A stretch of DNA of 64,000 nucleotides from Platerodrilus igneus (Eukaryota > Arthropoda > Insecta > Coleoptera > Lycidae), in assembly GCA_036346225.1 (NCBI GenBank), contig JARFIW010001369.1, forward strand, positions 558,001 to 622,000. Direction: 5' to 3'. Position 1 is the first letter of the stretch, and each line of letters begins with the position of its first letter. A program made the position numbers and the translations under genes. This document shows positions 9,947-20,110 of the stretch, piece by piece. The notes beneath the pieces were generated by a model. It was not told the origin of the DNA, made no database searches, and saw only the letters and a list, made by a program, of their open reading frames with translations.

Positions 9947-9968
9947 AATGTCTGTTTGAAATAAATTT

Positions 9969-10136
9969 TCCCCGTATGTTTGTTGTGGTTTGTTTAGCAT
10001 TCTTCTTAATTTTCTTTGGGAATTAAACCACTCATAGTTTTTAAAATCATCTTTATCATCCTAGGTCATGGATCGAAACGTAAATAAAGATGATTTTAAA
10101 AACTATGAGTGGTTTAATTCCCAAAGAAGATTAAGA
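9969..10136 (+). mobile_element. Small palindromic retroposon, copy 1
   Basis: Arms of about 50 bp (GGGAATTAAACCACTCATAG and its exact inverse near 10110-10125) enclose CCTAGG...GGATCGAAACGTAAATAAA. A 12-bp direct repeat TGAAATAAATTT flanks it (9957-9968 and 10137-10148). A related copy with its own 11-bp duplication is at 51403-51529. No coding capacity. Target duplications of 11-12 bp suggest LINE-type or Penelope-type retroposition rather than cut-and-paste. Confidence 0.65.
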
Positions 10137-10313
10137 TGAAATAAATTTGTTAAGAAGTTGGAAAGTGTTTTTTAAAAACACAGCTCTCAAGGCCCGAACC
10201 TTAACTCGCGAAGAACTATATTACCTTTATACATGTCTAATTGAGACAAGTAACATGTTCTAGAATAGCTTTTATATCAAACAACCCCATTATAAATAAA
10301 ACGCTACAGATAA

Positions 10314-10319
10314 TTTATT
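10314..10319 (-). terminator. Poly(A) signal of the C-type lectin gene
   Basis: AATAAA on the minus strand, about 185 bp after the lectin stop codon; the first good signal downstream. Confidence 0.5.
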
Positions 10320-10501
10320 TATAAATAGAATAATGCGTAAGTTACAAAATAATTCTATACAAGGATCTAAATGAAGTTAAATCAGAGAAATGAGGGCGAA
10401 GTATTCACATGCAGAGAAAAAGTATATCCTAACCTTATAAACAGTTAATGATAGTTACAGCTATTTTTTCCACAAACTACAAAATACATTTTAATACTGA
10501 A

Positions 10502-10660
10502 TTAAAGTCGAATTCCTGGATTTCGCGATGCAACAAAACCCAATAGCTCGTCACTGTCCTCACAGACAAAAGGTTTAACGTGGTGACAAGCAACGTCATG
10601 CCATTTAAGACCGTCATTGTAAAAGTTGTTTAATATTGACAGACATGATTCATCATTGCC
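10502..10660 (-). CDS. C-type lectin, last coding exon
   Basis: Begins right after the acceptor TTTTAG and encodes the last 52 residues, ending NPGIRL and TAA at 10502-10504. It holds the second half of the lectin fold: ESCLSILN, KWHDVACHH (the WND-like strand, here WHD) and KPFVCED, with three conserved cysteines (residues 171, 190 and 198). It joins the preceding exon in phase 0 across a 49-nt intron (10661-10709). All splice borders are canonical and the frame is intact. Confidence 0.93.
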   Translation of the reverse strand, partial: GNDESCLSILNNFYNDGLKWHDVACHHVKPFVCEDSDELLGFVASRNPGIRL

Positions 10661-10709
10661 CTAAAATGATTTTACATTGAGACTTATTTAACAGTTAACA
10701 AAGAATTAC

Positions 10710-11110
10710 CTGTGCAGCTTCTCGATTATCAGGTTGTTGTTGACCGTATCCTCCAGTATGGCTCCAGTCCCCGGTATTTCTCTGTGTTGTTGGTCCTATT
10801 TTAGCGCCCGATCCAGACCAGAACCATCCAAAGGTATTAGCTGGTTGTAAGTCAGCTCTGTCACAGCCAGCAAAATTGCATTTTCTACCAGATGTCCAAA
10901 TAAAGCGTACGTTGCCTTTGGCGACGCGCTGTTTTATAAATTCGTTTTCTTGCGGGGTTTCTAACGATACGGCGTCCATACAGTGTCTTCTGCAAATATT
11001 ACGGGCGTCCAACCAATCCACTTCAAGGCTTCTTGTTGGTAAATGTTCCCAGCTGAAGAAATATGAATGAGCTACTCCACGGGCATCTCTATAATTGGCA
11101 TGACGAATTC
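10710..11110 (-). CDS. C-type lectin, central exon (main description)
   Basis: The spliced gene encodes 217 residues: a signal peptide (about 1-17), a short spacer with Cys29, and one C-type lectin domain (about 45-203). This exon supplies residues 32-165, including YFFSWEHLPTR, DWLDARNICRRHC, ETPQENEFIKQ, FIWTSGRKCNFAGC and GWFWSGSG. The calcium/sugar site reads QPD (157-159), the galactose-type form, partnered by WHD instead of the usual WND. Expected disulfides are 71-198 and 171-190, with 109/114 and 75 extra. The protein would be secreted and bind sugars on microbes or matrix; the family is strongly conserved in insects. Borders: acceptor TTTTACAG (11111-11112 side) and donor CAG/GTAATT. 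The frame is open throughout, so the gene appears functional. Confidence 0.93.
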
Positions 11111-11554
11111 CTGTAAAAGTTTTTAAATTAGTGTAGTCAAAGATTTGACAAATATAATGGGTGCAACAAAACCCAATCTTAATTTTTAACAAGACATTGT
11201 GAAGCGAGGCAAGGTTGGAAAGAGAGGAGGGATGCGATCGTTAGACGCAATGCGACAGGAGGTTCCCGTGTTCCAAAGTTTTAGTCTTAAATAAGGTGTA
11301 GAAAAATGCGCGATGAGGCACATATCCATTTATCTGCTGCGCAAACAAACAGAATTTTTGATATTAGAACCAAAACAACCCACGAGAGATTCATTAGAAG
11401 CCGCTGCGTGGTGATAGAGTTACAGTTTGATGTGCAGTGTGATGAATTGGGATCATTGGACCTTGTTTTTTGACGAAACTTACCGTCAATTCTGATCGGC
11501 ACGTGAGGATGATACATCTTTCTTTTAACTCAATTTTTTGCAAAACTTACGTCC

Positions 11555-11592
11555 CTACATTTGACTTTCCAATGTTCTACCCGAAGGAGGGT
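11555..11592 (-). mobile_element. SINE 3-prime fragment, copy 3
   Basis: Only the conserved 3-prime end survives (CCTACATTTGACTTTCCAATG and CTACCCGAAGG on the plus strand). A longer copy lies 180 bp to the right. Confidence 0.6.
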
Positions 11593-11772
11593 TCATGTTG
11601 AATGTTTCTACTACCGTCAAATAATAAATACAAAGGAAAGGTGCTCCTGTATGTACCCTATAGAACGAGAACTAAATGTTACCGAAGACTCCCAAACGAA
11701 GGAAGTTAAGTACCAGGTGGAGGAACTAAAATGATAGATAAATCGGCAAGAGCCTGAACGCAAATGGTAAAG

Positions 11773-12120
11773 ACTTACATTTGATTTCCAATGTTCTATC
11801 TGAAGGTACTACGTTGGTTAGGAAGCGAGTTGTTTTTTACCTGGAGATTTTGAATTTTGACGAACCATTGCCGCTCCAAGTAAGGTAAGGTAAGGATCTC
11901 TAACGTGCATGACAACACACAAACACACACACACCCCACACACACACGCGCACACACACGAAACCTACATTCTGCCTCTCATCTGAACGAGGGCGCATTT
12001 TGGTGAAAAATGCTCGTCTAACGTTTTCGAAGCGACCCGTGTTGGAAATCGGACCCGCGACCTTGACATCAGCAATCTATCTGTTCTACAGAACCGCTTC
12101 AGAACTTACTCCGCCACTTG
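11773..12120 (-). mobile_element. tRNA-derived SINE, copy 4, with CA expansion
   Basis: Body and 3-prime end are clear. The CACACAC stretch present in all copies has grown to a CA-rich run at 11917-11960. The tRNA-like head is badly eroded (box B region reads GGTCCGATTTCC). It is older than copies 2 and 9. Confidence 0.75.
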
Positions 12121-12319
12121 TCTAGTTTTAGCAAGGCGGAGGTGCGGTCTACACAATGCAGGCATCCATGCAGGTTTTGAAGGAAATGTTCTCTGGACGT
12201 TTAATCACCCTTAGGGTTGCAGACGGCCAGTCTGCAACTTTTTCTGATTGTGTTACTTCAAAACTAAGGTTTTTAAATATCGTTCTAGAAATCTACACGA
12301 CTTTGTGTACTTTGGACAA

Positions 12320-14440
12320 TTCTTGAAAGAGTTGTGCAAAGCTTTATGTTGGCCAGGGTGATGTTCATTTTCAAGGTGGGTAGGAGCGATTGCACTCAGA
12401 CTAATTTATTTAAACCAATAAGTTCGACATACTGTCTGTTGAAGACACTGGAAAGGTTAGTTGACAGAGTTTTGATAAAAGGGGTGTTTGTGAGACTTTC
12501 ATTTCATCAAAACCAACACGCTCACCTACGTGGTAATTCGTTAAAATTGGCCCTACACACGGTGGCACATGGCAAGGAAGTAGTCTTAATAATTTTCAGT
12601 AACATAGAGGAAATTTTAAATAAGGCGCAAACAGATACAATCTGCAGAGCTCATTATACCAGAAGTACTCCGAAGTTTGTAGTAAACTAGATACGGTCAA
12701 CTCTGAGGCACAGGTAGAGATAAGCCTAGGTGACGCCCAGGTATAGTTGGAAGTTGCAGGGGGCTGCTTACAGGAAAGCTGCTTATCGCCCCACTTGTGG
12801 TGCCCGGCAATGGACGAACTTCTGCAACGCCTAACCACAGAAGTCATTCACGTATAGGTGTACTCATACGGAGGTGTCTGGCAGGTTTGTGAATAAATGC
12901 AGGCCACATGCTCTTTAATAGAAGGTGGAGGGAACATGTCTCTCTATAAATTCACAAAAGGTAGAGACGGTGCTCTTCACTAGAAGAAAAATTATCAGAG
13001 ATTTCAGGGCTACATTTCTGTATAGGGAACCACATGTTCTTAAAACAAAGTTTAAGTACCTAAATGTGATCCTGGATAATAGGTGAAGTTGGAAGAAATC
13101 TGCGGAAAGGGCAACAGAAAAGACGATAGCTACTCACTAGGGGTTACGCCGTGTGTGCAGCTAGAGCTGGGGCATAACTTCCCAAGCTCAATGCTGGCTG
13201 TACAGGTCGTCAAACCTAAGGTCCAGTATATGTCAATCGTGTGGTGGCCTCGGACACAACTTGTTAGTATCTCTTTCAGGCTGCTCAGAATCGAAAGCCT
13301 AGTTTGTTTGGAAATCTCACGAACAATGACATCAACATCTACCAAAGTTTTAAAAGTTTTATTAGGGCCCTTAGTTCTCCCCATTTGGATTCAAAGGGAA
13401 GCTTTGGCCGCGTATTTTAAACTTTGGGATATGTGCCGGTTGTGAAGCAGGGGGTGGTAGTAGGATATGCTAAAGTCGCTGGTATAGCAGAAAATACACT
13501 TCCTATTTCTGATATCAAAGTCAAGGGTTGATTAAGACTACAGAGGCAATTTACTCTCATTATCAGAGGAAAAAATGAGAGCAAAATGGGTCGCATTTCT
13601 TTAGGACTCGGTGGTATGTTACTCGCGTGGCAGGAGTATATCTGGAAAGTAAAGGGTCTTATTACAGCTATCGCCAAAGCCGATATACGTTTATTGTCTG
13701 GGCAGAGGTATATGCAATATTAAGAGTGGTTGAAAGCCAAGAGCTAAGAGAGGTAGAAGAGCGGTGGGTTATTATATGTTCAGATAGTCAAGCGACACTC
13801 TAAGCAATCTGCTCTCTCATACTGGTTCAGGATTGGGAAGACGTATTGGAGGAGATAGTTATCCAAAGGGAAGTCCAGCTCTTCTGGGTTCCAGAACACC
13901 ACGTTGTGAGGGGAAACGAGGAAGCTGATATACGTTAGTTAAGCAGGGGAGAGGAATCCATTAGTTAAAGCATGAACCATGCATAGGTTTAATGAGTAAG
14001 ACGGTGGCGTCCGAACTAACGCTTTGGATGCGGAAGAGGTGGAAAGAGGAGTGGAAAGGAGTAGACAATTGTATACAGTCAAAGATAATGATAGTCGGGC
14101 TGGACAAGTCAAGAACGACAAGGCTATTAAATAAAGATGGACAACACTCAACTTGATAGTGGGAATCCTCACTGGCCATTGCAGGCTATGAAACACCTGG
14201 CCCTGCTGAATATCGAAGCAGAATCTAGGTGTCCAACTTTTGAAAGGCAGAAGAATACTATTCACGACTACATGGGGGTGCGGGGGAGGGGTGCGAGAGG
14301 TATACGAGATTTATACATAACATTCTGGGCTTATGGAACTTGGAGTAGGAGAGGTTGATTTCTCTTCCCTTGCAAGACATGTTGGTTTTCATTAGAAAAA
14401 CTGGCAGGTTTGCAACAACGTGAGGGCAGAATAAGACTGA
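12320..14440 (+). pseudogene. Non-LTR retrotransposon ORF2 (RT plus RNase H), decayed
   Basis: The RT begins in a 118-codon frame with PISSTYCLLKTLERLVDR and HQNQHAHLRGNSLKLALHTV, motifs of Jockey/I/R1-type non-LTR RTs. Later fragments read LEIS, VKPKVQYMSIVWWP (thumb region) and, in the RNase H part (13690-13940), AEVYAIL, IICSDSQATL and VPEHHVVRGNEEADI. The C-terminal tail reads SLARHVGF near 14370. Frames change many times and stops abound, and the YxDD region was not found. An intact protein would reverse-transcribe its own RNA at a nicked chromosome. The RNase H argues for the I, LOA or R1-related side rather than plain Jockey. The 5-prime part is missing. Confidence 0.75.
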
Positions 14441-14496
14441 AATAAAGGATCTTGATAGTGACGATTAAGAGGGGTCATAGGTTAGTAAAAAGTACC

Positions 14497-14623
14497 CGAA
14501 GGTACTACGTTGGGCAGGAAGCAAGTTTTTTTTACCTGGAAATTTTGAATTATGCCGAATCCTTGTTATTCCAAGCAAGTAAGGAATCTTTGACGTGCGT
14601 GTCAACACACACACACTGGACCT
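14497..14623 (-). mobile_element. SINE copy 5, 3-prime half
   Basis: Body from CCCGAAGGTACTACG to CACACACTGGACCT. The head half lies at 15164-15304; the two are separated by an inserted solo LTR. Confidence 0.8.
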
Positions 14624-15159
14624 TGTTACATTCCAAATTTGGAAATGTACATAGTTAAATATGTGAGTAAACTCCCGCGAATATTTTAAAATAAACTTGT
14701 TAATTTCCGCGTTTCCGGACAGTTGCGTTTGCGCAAAAGAATGCGCAGGCGCGGAGTGAATGGCGCAAGTGCGCGGTGTATAATACGACGCCATTAGCGA
14801 CGAGACTCTGAAGCCAAAAACAGTCGCGGTGTGTCTTTTCTCTTTTTTTAGGATGTAGGTTTCCCTATCTCTACCTAATATCGTTCCTTACACCTAGTTG
14901 CTCCTATCGTTCCGCTACGAAGGGAAAAGAGGACAAATAAATCTGGAATCAACAATGGCGTAGCAGACCCACACCAAAAAAAAAGAGATGGCCCTGAGAT
15001 AAAACTGCAAGGCGCGTTTTAAGTGAGTACATTGCTTTATTTATATTATAGATTAACCATTGTATCACTTTTAAACGTGTTTGGTATTTGATACAATTTG
15101 CCACGTAATTATGTTATAATATACGATTGCGCAATATTATAAAACGCGGGAGCGTATTA
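14624..15159. mobile_element. Probable solo LTR inserted in a SINE
   Basis: A 536-bp segment beginning TGTTACATTCCAAATTTGG, nearly the same start as the LTRs at 18559 and 23393 (TGTTACGTTCCAAATTTG). It ends CGTATTA. ACCT flanks it on both sides (14620-14623 and 15160-15163), and deleting the segment plus one ACCT restores the SINE consensus. It contains a GC-rich stretch at 14710-14790 with many GCGC sites, unlike its surroundings. No coding sequence. Confidence 0.6.
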
Positions 15160-15163
15160 ACCT

Positions 15164-15304
15164 ACAGTTCACCTCTCATCCGAACAAGGGCGTATATTTG
15201 TGAAAAGTGCTCACCTAACTTTTTTTCAAGCGGTTCGTGTCAAGAATCGAATCCAGGAACTTGGGCTTAGTAGTCATACGCGAACCAACTAAGCCACGGA
15301 ACTG
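15164..15304 (-). mobile_element. SINE copy 5, tRNA-like head half
   Basis: The minus strand reads TTCCGTGGCTTAGTTGG (box A TGGCTTAGTTGG) and a box B-like GGATTCGATTC. It continues the half at 14497-14623. Confidence 0.8.
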
Positions 15305-15388
15305 CGCGATTAAATGAACACTGTAACACTGTTTGAAAAGCGCCACTAATACACTGTGTTTTAATGCTCCTTATTATTATGATTCGAT

Positions 15389-15390
<2 letters not shown>

Positions 15391-15428
<38 letters not shown>
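15391..15428. repeat. (TA)n microsatellite
   Basis: About 19 TA units. They give rise to meaningless Tyr-Ile open frames on both strands. Confidence 0.95.
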
Positions 15429-15432
<4 letters not shown>

Positions 15433-15500
15433 GTATTATTTCTCGAACGAAAGTAGGTAAACAACTGATTTAATTTAAATGCATGTTATTAAATGTTAAT

Positions 15501-15526
15501 TTATTTATTTATTTATTTATTTATTT
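15501..15526. repeat. (TTTA)n microsatellite
   Basis: Six to seven TTTA units. Confidence 0.9.
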
Positions 15527-15713
15527 TATCCAATTGACTATGTTACATTTTAATTGTGTTGCCGTAATTATTTTTTAAAAATTTAACCAAGTTGCATTTC
15601 ATGAATAAGTGTTGTTGGTTAAGTTTAAATCAGGTTTAAGTCATAGTAATTTATGTAAGTACATATCTATACTGTTTTAATGTAATTGTAATAATTTTTA
15701 TTAAATTTTTCAG

Positions 15714-15765
15714 TCTATGAAGAAGGCATAAAGTCAATGCCGAAACGTTGAATATAAATTACAAT
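15714..15765 (+). other. Hammerhead-like hairpin motif
   Basis: ATGAAGA, then GGCAT...ATGCC (a 5-bp stem), then GAAACG and TTGAATATAA. This resembles hammerhead ribozyme core boxes (CUGANGA, stem II, GAAAC) seen in Penelope-like and related retroelements, but the essential first C is A. Probably a decayed retroelement end. Confidence 0.3.
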
Positions 15766-15825
15766 TTGACGCTGTAGTTTTATCTGGTAGAACGAGTGTA
15801 TCCCAAGATTTCAATTAAATCAGTT

Positions 15826-15829
<4 letters not shown>

Positions 15830-15860
<31 letters not shown>
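15830..15860. repeat. (TA)n microsatellite
   Basis: About 15 TA units, directly before the Gypsy integrase remnant. Confidence 0.95.
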
Positions 15861-15862
<2 letters not shown>

Positions 15863-15864
15863 TT

Positions 15865-16640
15865 AATGTGTCCCCGGGGGTTTTGCATGTGTTTTACAAG
15901 ATGGTTAGAGGTAATATCTCTACAAAGCATTGGAGCTAAAACAATAGCCAGAGCATTCGCAGGACAATGGATCGCACCCTTTGGCATACCACTCAGAATC
16001 ACAACAGATCAAGCCCGTCAGTTTGAATCGCAACTATTCAGACAATTAGAAACTTTGATTACATCAATGAGAATCCGCACAATAAAATATCACCCGCAGT
16101 GCAGTGGCATAGTGGAATGATTCCGTCGACAACTGACAACTGCATTGATTTGCCACGAGACAGAGGAATGGATATAAGCATTATCTTTAATTCTACTCGG
16201 AATCGGAAATGCTTGGAAAGAAGAACTAAACGCTACAACTGCAGAGTTTACATTTGACGAAACACTACGCCTATTAGGAGAATTCCTCACAAGTTCGAGC
16301 AAGCTAACGGAATAAACACACTCTGACGCCGTTGTAAATCAGCATAGCAACAAACAAACATTCGTATTCAAAGTGTTGAAAAACTCGAACCACATTCCTG
16401 TACACTGGGGTGGCAACAAAAATGCTTTACAATGTACATGCACGGACCATACAAAATAATCCACATGGTAGACAAAGTGCTCACCATCGAAGAAAGCAAC
16501 TATTTCAATCGACAAGGTCAAACCAGCACGCATGGCCAACGAACCCTTAGAAACTGTTAACACGAATCCAGAAAGAATCAAGTTGTACTCCTCCAATAAC
16601 AATTATAAGAAGCGGAATACTTCCTAAAAAGATATATAAT
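15865..16640 (+). pseudogene. Ty3/Gypsy integrase remnant, second family
   Basis: An open stretch to 16120 holds FTRWLEVISLQSIGAKTIAR, PLRITTDQARQFES (second catalytic Asp) and YHPQCSGIVE (catalytic Glu), followed at once by a stop. Decayed continuation to 16640 reads ALSLILLGIGNAWKEELNA, LRLLGEFLTSSSKLTE and, near the end, SIDKVKPA, the closing motif of this pol type. The first catalytic Asp (expected two residues before FTRW) is Met. It is a different Gypsy lineage from the 5.4-9.3 kb copy and lies in the opposite orientation, inside the lectin intron. Confidence 0.8.
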
Positions 16641-17400
16641 CTTCTATCGTGACTAACGCAGTCATTAGAAAAAGGGTACATAGAAGTATGCAACCAATCA
16701 TACTGTAACTAACTGACCAATAAGCACGCAGCATGTCCACTAAAAACACCCCTCGAACAATAGTAGACTCGTTCGACACCCAACGAAATACATAATAGAA
16801 CCGGCTAACGTACAATACAAACAAACCCAGGATATAGAAAGAGCTCCAAACGCTAGAGCAAATAGTGCAACACAAAAATCATCAAGCTCATGGTGCACTA
16901 AGGGTTTAGCTTCAGATTATCTTGTAGTGACCACCAAATCCAGCGGGAAAGAATAAAGTAAATTCTCACAACCATACTACGATGCAGGAGCCTGTCATAG
17001 CACAGCTTGAATTCGCTCCACCTCTGAAGCCATCAAGGCCTCCTCCAAGAGCACATCCGCCAACAGCTCGCTCTAATTTCTACCAACCAAAAATGGTAGT
17101 CTATATGCCAGCATTTCGGCTACGAGCCGCAGGGTATCGAATCATGGAAATCATATCCCGGTCACCGCCGCTAGGTGAAGCATTGCATTCAGCTTAACGA
17201 TGGACATCTTCTCTGTAACACATAGATCCAGGTCTTCGTCGCAAAGTTGCAACATCAATTTTTGAACACATTCCGTAACTTTACAAAAGAAAGTGCTTTC
17301 AGTGTTTACAGACATTTGCAATTACGCAGACAAAAGTTTTGTAGGTATTATCTTTTCATGTATAATTAGTTCGTATTTTAAATTTGTCAATAAATGTTCT
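16641..17400 (+). other. Pol end and 3-prime region of the second Gypsy family
   Basis: No intact frame, but blocks such as AACAGCTCGCTCTAATTT, GTGACCACCAAATC and GTCACCG(C/T)CGCTAGGT recur at 27620-28010, which identifies a shared 3-prime region. AATAAA at about 17391 may mark the LTR poly(A) signal. LTR borders were not resolved. Confidence 0.5.
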
Positions 17401-18045
17401 CTGATGCTACGAAGATGACTCCAGACAATCCAGAACGCTATAGTGCAACTACGTTTTTACCCACTTGTGGTTACATGTAAAAAAAAGCACTCTCTTGAAC
17501 TGATTTTCGTGGGTAAATAAATCGGTGGTGGTTTTTCGTTGTCTTCTACTGAGAGGAGTCAACAGATCTCCCAGGAATATTAAGGACGTGGAAAGGATAG
17601 CTGTCTTAGTTACTTGCTACGTACAACAAGCAGGGGAATCCCTAGGAGCATGCACCCTTGTCCCAGAATGGAGAAAGTACCATCGTATTGAATATTTTCA
17701 TTCACGAGTAAGAAACCCGTGACCGCTGGACCAATTACAACGTTTTCACAATTACGCTAGGATCATTCCAATAACCTAAATAACATTTTAACAATCAATA
17801 TCTTTCACACGCTGTAAGGTTTTATCAACACCCATTAAAACAGTGATCAGATTTGCATACATTAAATGTTACAAAATTAAATGCTTGAAAGGAGAACAAT
17901 AAAACAAAGTAGTTACCCAACATCACTTCCTATCGACTATTCAACATAATACAAAAAATAATGTACGGTTACCTAATACCAGTAACAATACTAACAATGT
18001 TGTATGTAAATTAAAGTGGCCGTGTTTAAATTTAACGGTACTTAC
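17401..18045. other. Intronic sequence, nothing recognised
   Basis: A 65-codon frame at 17525-17722 has no recognisable motif and is probably chance. Confidence 0.4.
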
Positions 18046-18146
18046 GATTAGCACAACTTCTAGGGTCTGGTAAAGCTAATCTTCTCTGAGCTAAAACCAC
18101 TGTAGCTCCTACAATAAGGAGCGCTAGGTGCCGAAACATCTTGATT
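18046..18146 (-). CDS. C-type lectin, signal-peptide exon
   Basis: ATG is at 18137-18139 on the minus strand; coding runs to 18046 (31 codons plus one base), then donor GTAAGT. The protein starts MFRHLALLIVGATVVLA, a good signal peptide with likely cleavage after VLA, then QRRLALPDPRSCAN. The split codon completes as Arg with the next exon. A pyrimidine tract and TTTCAG lie just before AATCAAG-ATG, so this exon has its own acceptor at 18147 and the gene has an untranslated exon further right. An ATG farther upstream at 18217 would lie in that upstream intron and is rejected. Confidence 0.88.
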
Positions 18147-18558
18147 CTGAAAGGAAAAAAATTGTTATGTAATGTACTTTTAAGTGATTTTATGTGTATA
18201 AGAGAAAGTCTTCTCAAAGTTATTAAAATTATAATTAATTACAGTAATTATCTTATGCATTTCTATTGCTTTAATCGTCTTTACGGTGTCTTAAGAGTGG
18301 ATGAGTTATATAGGTTGCAGATAATTATCTAGATCTCTAAAATTCAGTTAATATTTTGGAATATGCTAATTAAGAACGCCGGTTACCGGGATGTCTTTTA
18401 TGTTTTGCATACTGGGACTTAGAGGGCTCCACTAATAAAATGTCAGTACTTAAAATTACCCTAATTTCAGTGCGATACATGTAGTACTGCAGCTACAACG
18501 AACTGTCAAAGTTAATCGAAAAATGGAATTAAACCGTGAAAATCTCCGTGCAATAATT
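18147..18558. other. Upstream lectin intron, nothing recognised
   Basis: By the acceptor at 18147 this is intron sequence of the lectin gene, up to an untranslated first exon whose place I could not find. The LTR complex that follows may therefore also lie in this intron. Confidence 0.4.
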
Positions 18559-19902
18559 TGTTACGTTCCAATTTTGCTTTAAAATTTCCCTGGTTAACTC
18601 AAATACCTTTTGCTTTTAAAACGAAAATTTATTCAATAAATTAAATTAAATCCGGTAATCTGTTAAATCTTCAACATAATTAATAATAAATTTGCTTTCT
18701 ACAAATTTTCATTTTAAACTTATTTATTTCGAAACGATAAGTTTATGCTACAATTAAATATTTTATATCCTGTTTAGTTACCCGTTATTTTGGTATACAC
18801 TACGACCACATATAATGAGTTTCTCTATTGTTCCAATGTAAAGATTTGTTGAAATAAGGTCGCGCACTATCCGATAAAACCCGGGTTTTCCAGTTTCAAT
18901 CGCGCTTCGATAAGCAAGGATTTGCAGTTCGAATTCGTGTTGAATTTGAACCATTGTTAAATTTGATTCTACAGCTTGTGCGTCGAAGTGCTTTCTACAT
19001 TATTCGTCGCCGTATTTCAAAACCAATGCACTTTTTTTCTGTTTAACAATTAGGAGGTGTATTGGTGAGTATCCCGCGCGTATCCATTTTAATCACATTC
19101 TCTTTTTAGCTTTTTTTTAGCTGGAGGTCAAATGGATTTTTTCTTTCTGTAGACCAACTGCTTTTGCCTGTATACCAACTGCTTTTGTCGCTGCTGCGGT
19201 TATGGTAGCAGGGTAAATTGATCCTGACGACCATGGCGTTGCTGTGTTGACTCACCCCGACGGCTTGCGAGCTAAGTATTCGGACACCTACAGGTATGCA
19301 ACTCGTTTCCTTTTGTGTGTGTCAATGGCATATTCCGTATCAACGTTTGGTGTAGAAACGTGACTTTGTAGAAATATTGTTCTTTGCTGCTAATCGATAT
19401 TATCGCTCTATAGATGTGAGGTACCTTTGTTAAAAATGTAGGACAGACATACGCTTATTCTTTTATACTGAGTGGTTTATTTTACAACGGTACTATGTAC
19501 GATTTAAAAGATGTCTGACAAAAGCTCCCCCACGTTAATTCTTTCCTACTAATTAGTTATTTTACAAAAAGTATTAGGTGAAATTTTAAAAACGCTTGAC
19601 AAAAGTTCTCACTGGTAAATTTACTACTGATTAATTCTATTTTGTATGAAATACGCGATGCGCACTGCGTATCTAAATTCCTAAATTGTTCGTACAATAT
19701 AATTGTTTGCTGTAAAATAATAATACCCAATTTATTTTCCGTTTGCTTGTTTGTACAGAATCCTTTATTTATTTTTATGTGTTAATAGCTAATCATGGGC
19801 GATGTGTTTTCTTTTTTTTTGGTATTTAGGTGAATCCCCCCACTCTCCGCGTTTGATAGCCTGGTATTTACTTTTGTTTCGGCTACGTCTATTTACGTAG
19901 CA
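18559..19902 (+). repeat. LTR A of a non-autonomous LTR element
   Basis: 1,344 bp, beginning TGTTACGTTCC and ending ACGTAGCA (terminal inverted repeat TGTTACG/CGTAGCA, one mismatch). It is followed after 7 bp by a primer-binding-like site. Homologous along most of its length to LTR C (23393-24646), from which it differs by about 110 extra bp near 18745-18855. A perfect stem GCTACGT/ACGTAGC lies at its very end. Confidence 0.8.
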
Positions 19903-19909
19903 TAATTTC

Positions 19910-19928
19910 TGACGCCCTGGTGTGGGGC
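19910..19928 (+). other. Primer-binding-like site
   Basis: TGACGCCCTGGTGTGGGGC resembles the lysine-tRNA primer site of retroviruses (TGGCGCCCAACGTGGGGC). The same sequence with one change follows LTR C at 24654-24672, and a closer match is at 25641-25658. Confidence 0.6.
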
Positions 19929-20110
19929 CGTGAGTTTGTTTTAGTTAATTTTTTCTGTGCCCCGATTTGTTTTGTGTAACGTTGGTTTAACTTTTGCTTC
20001 GATTTTGGTTTTGGTTAGCGTTCGCTTCGATTTTGTTTCGCTTAATTTCTGCCCCAATTTTTGTTTTGCTTCTCGGTCTGATACTACTTATGTTTTCTTT
20101 TCTTTTAGAT

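Larger units (their letters stand above)
11111..18045 (-). other. 6.9-kb intron of the C-type lectin gene
   Basis: Bounded by GTAAGT at 18045 and TTTTACAG at 11111, phase 1. It is filled with mobile DNA: three SINE copies or fragments, a LINE, a solo LTR, microsatellites and a Gypsy integrase. From 11113 to 11550 nothing is recognised. Confidence 0.85.

Noticed and set aside
10056..10100. Hammerhead ribozyme in the small palindromic retroposon
   Set aside because: The GAAAC box and a short stem exist but no CUGANGA-like box precedes the stem.
15267..15464. Tyr-Ile repeat protein over the TA microsatellite
   Set aside because: Pure translation of (TA)n; the same occurs at 15820-16002.
18140..18217. 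Upstream ATG for the lectin giving a longer N-terminus
   Set aside because: A good splice acceptor (pyrimidine tract plus CAG) lies between it and the second ATG, which starts a canonical signal peptide.
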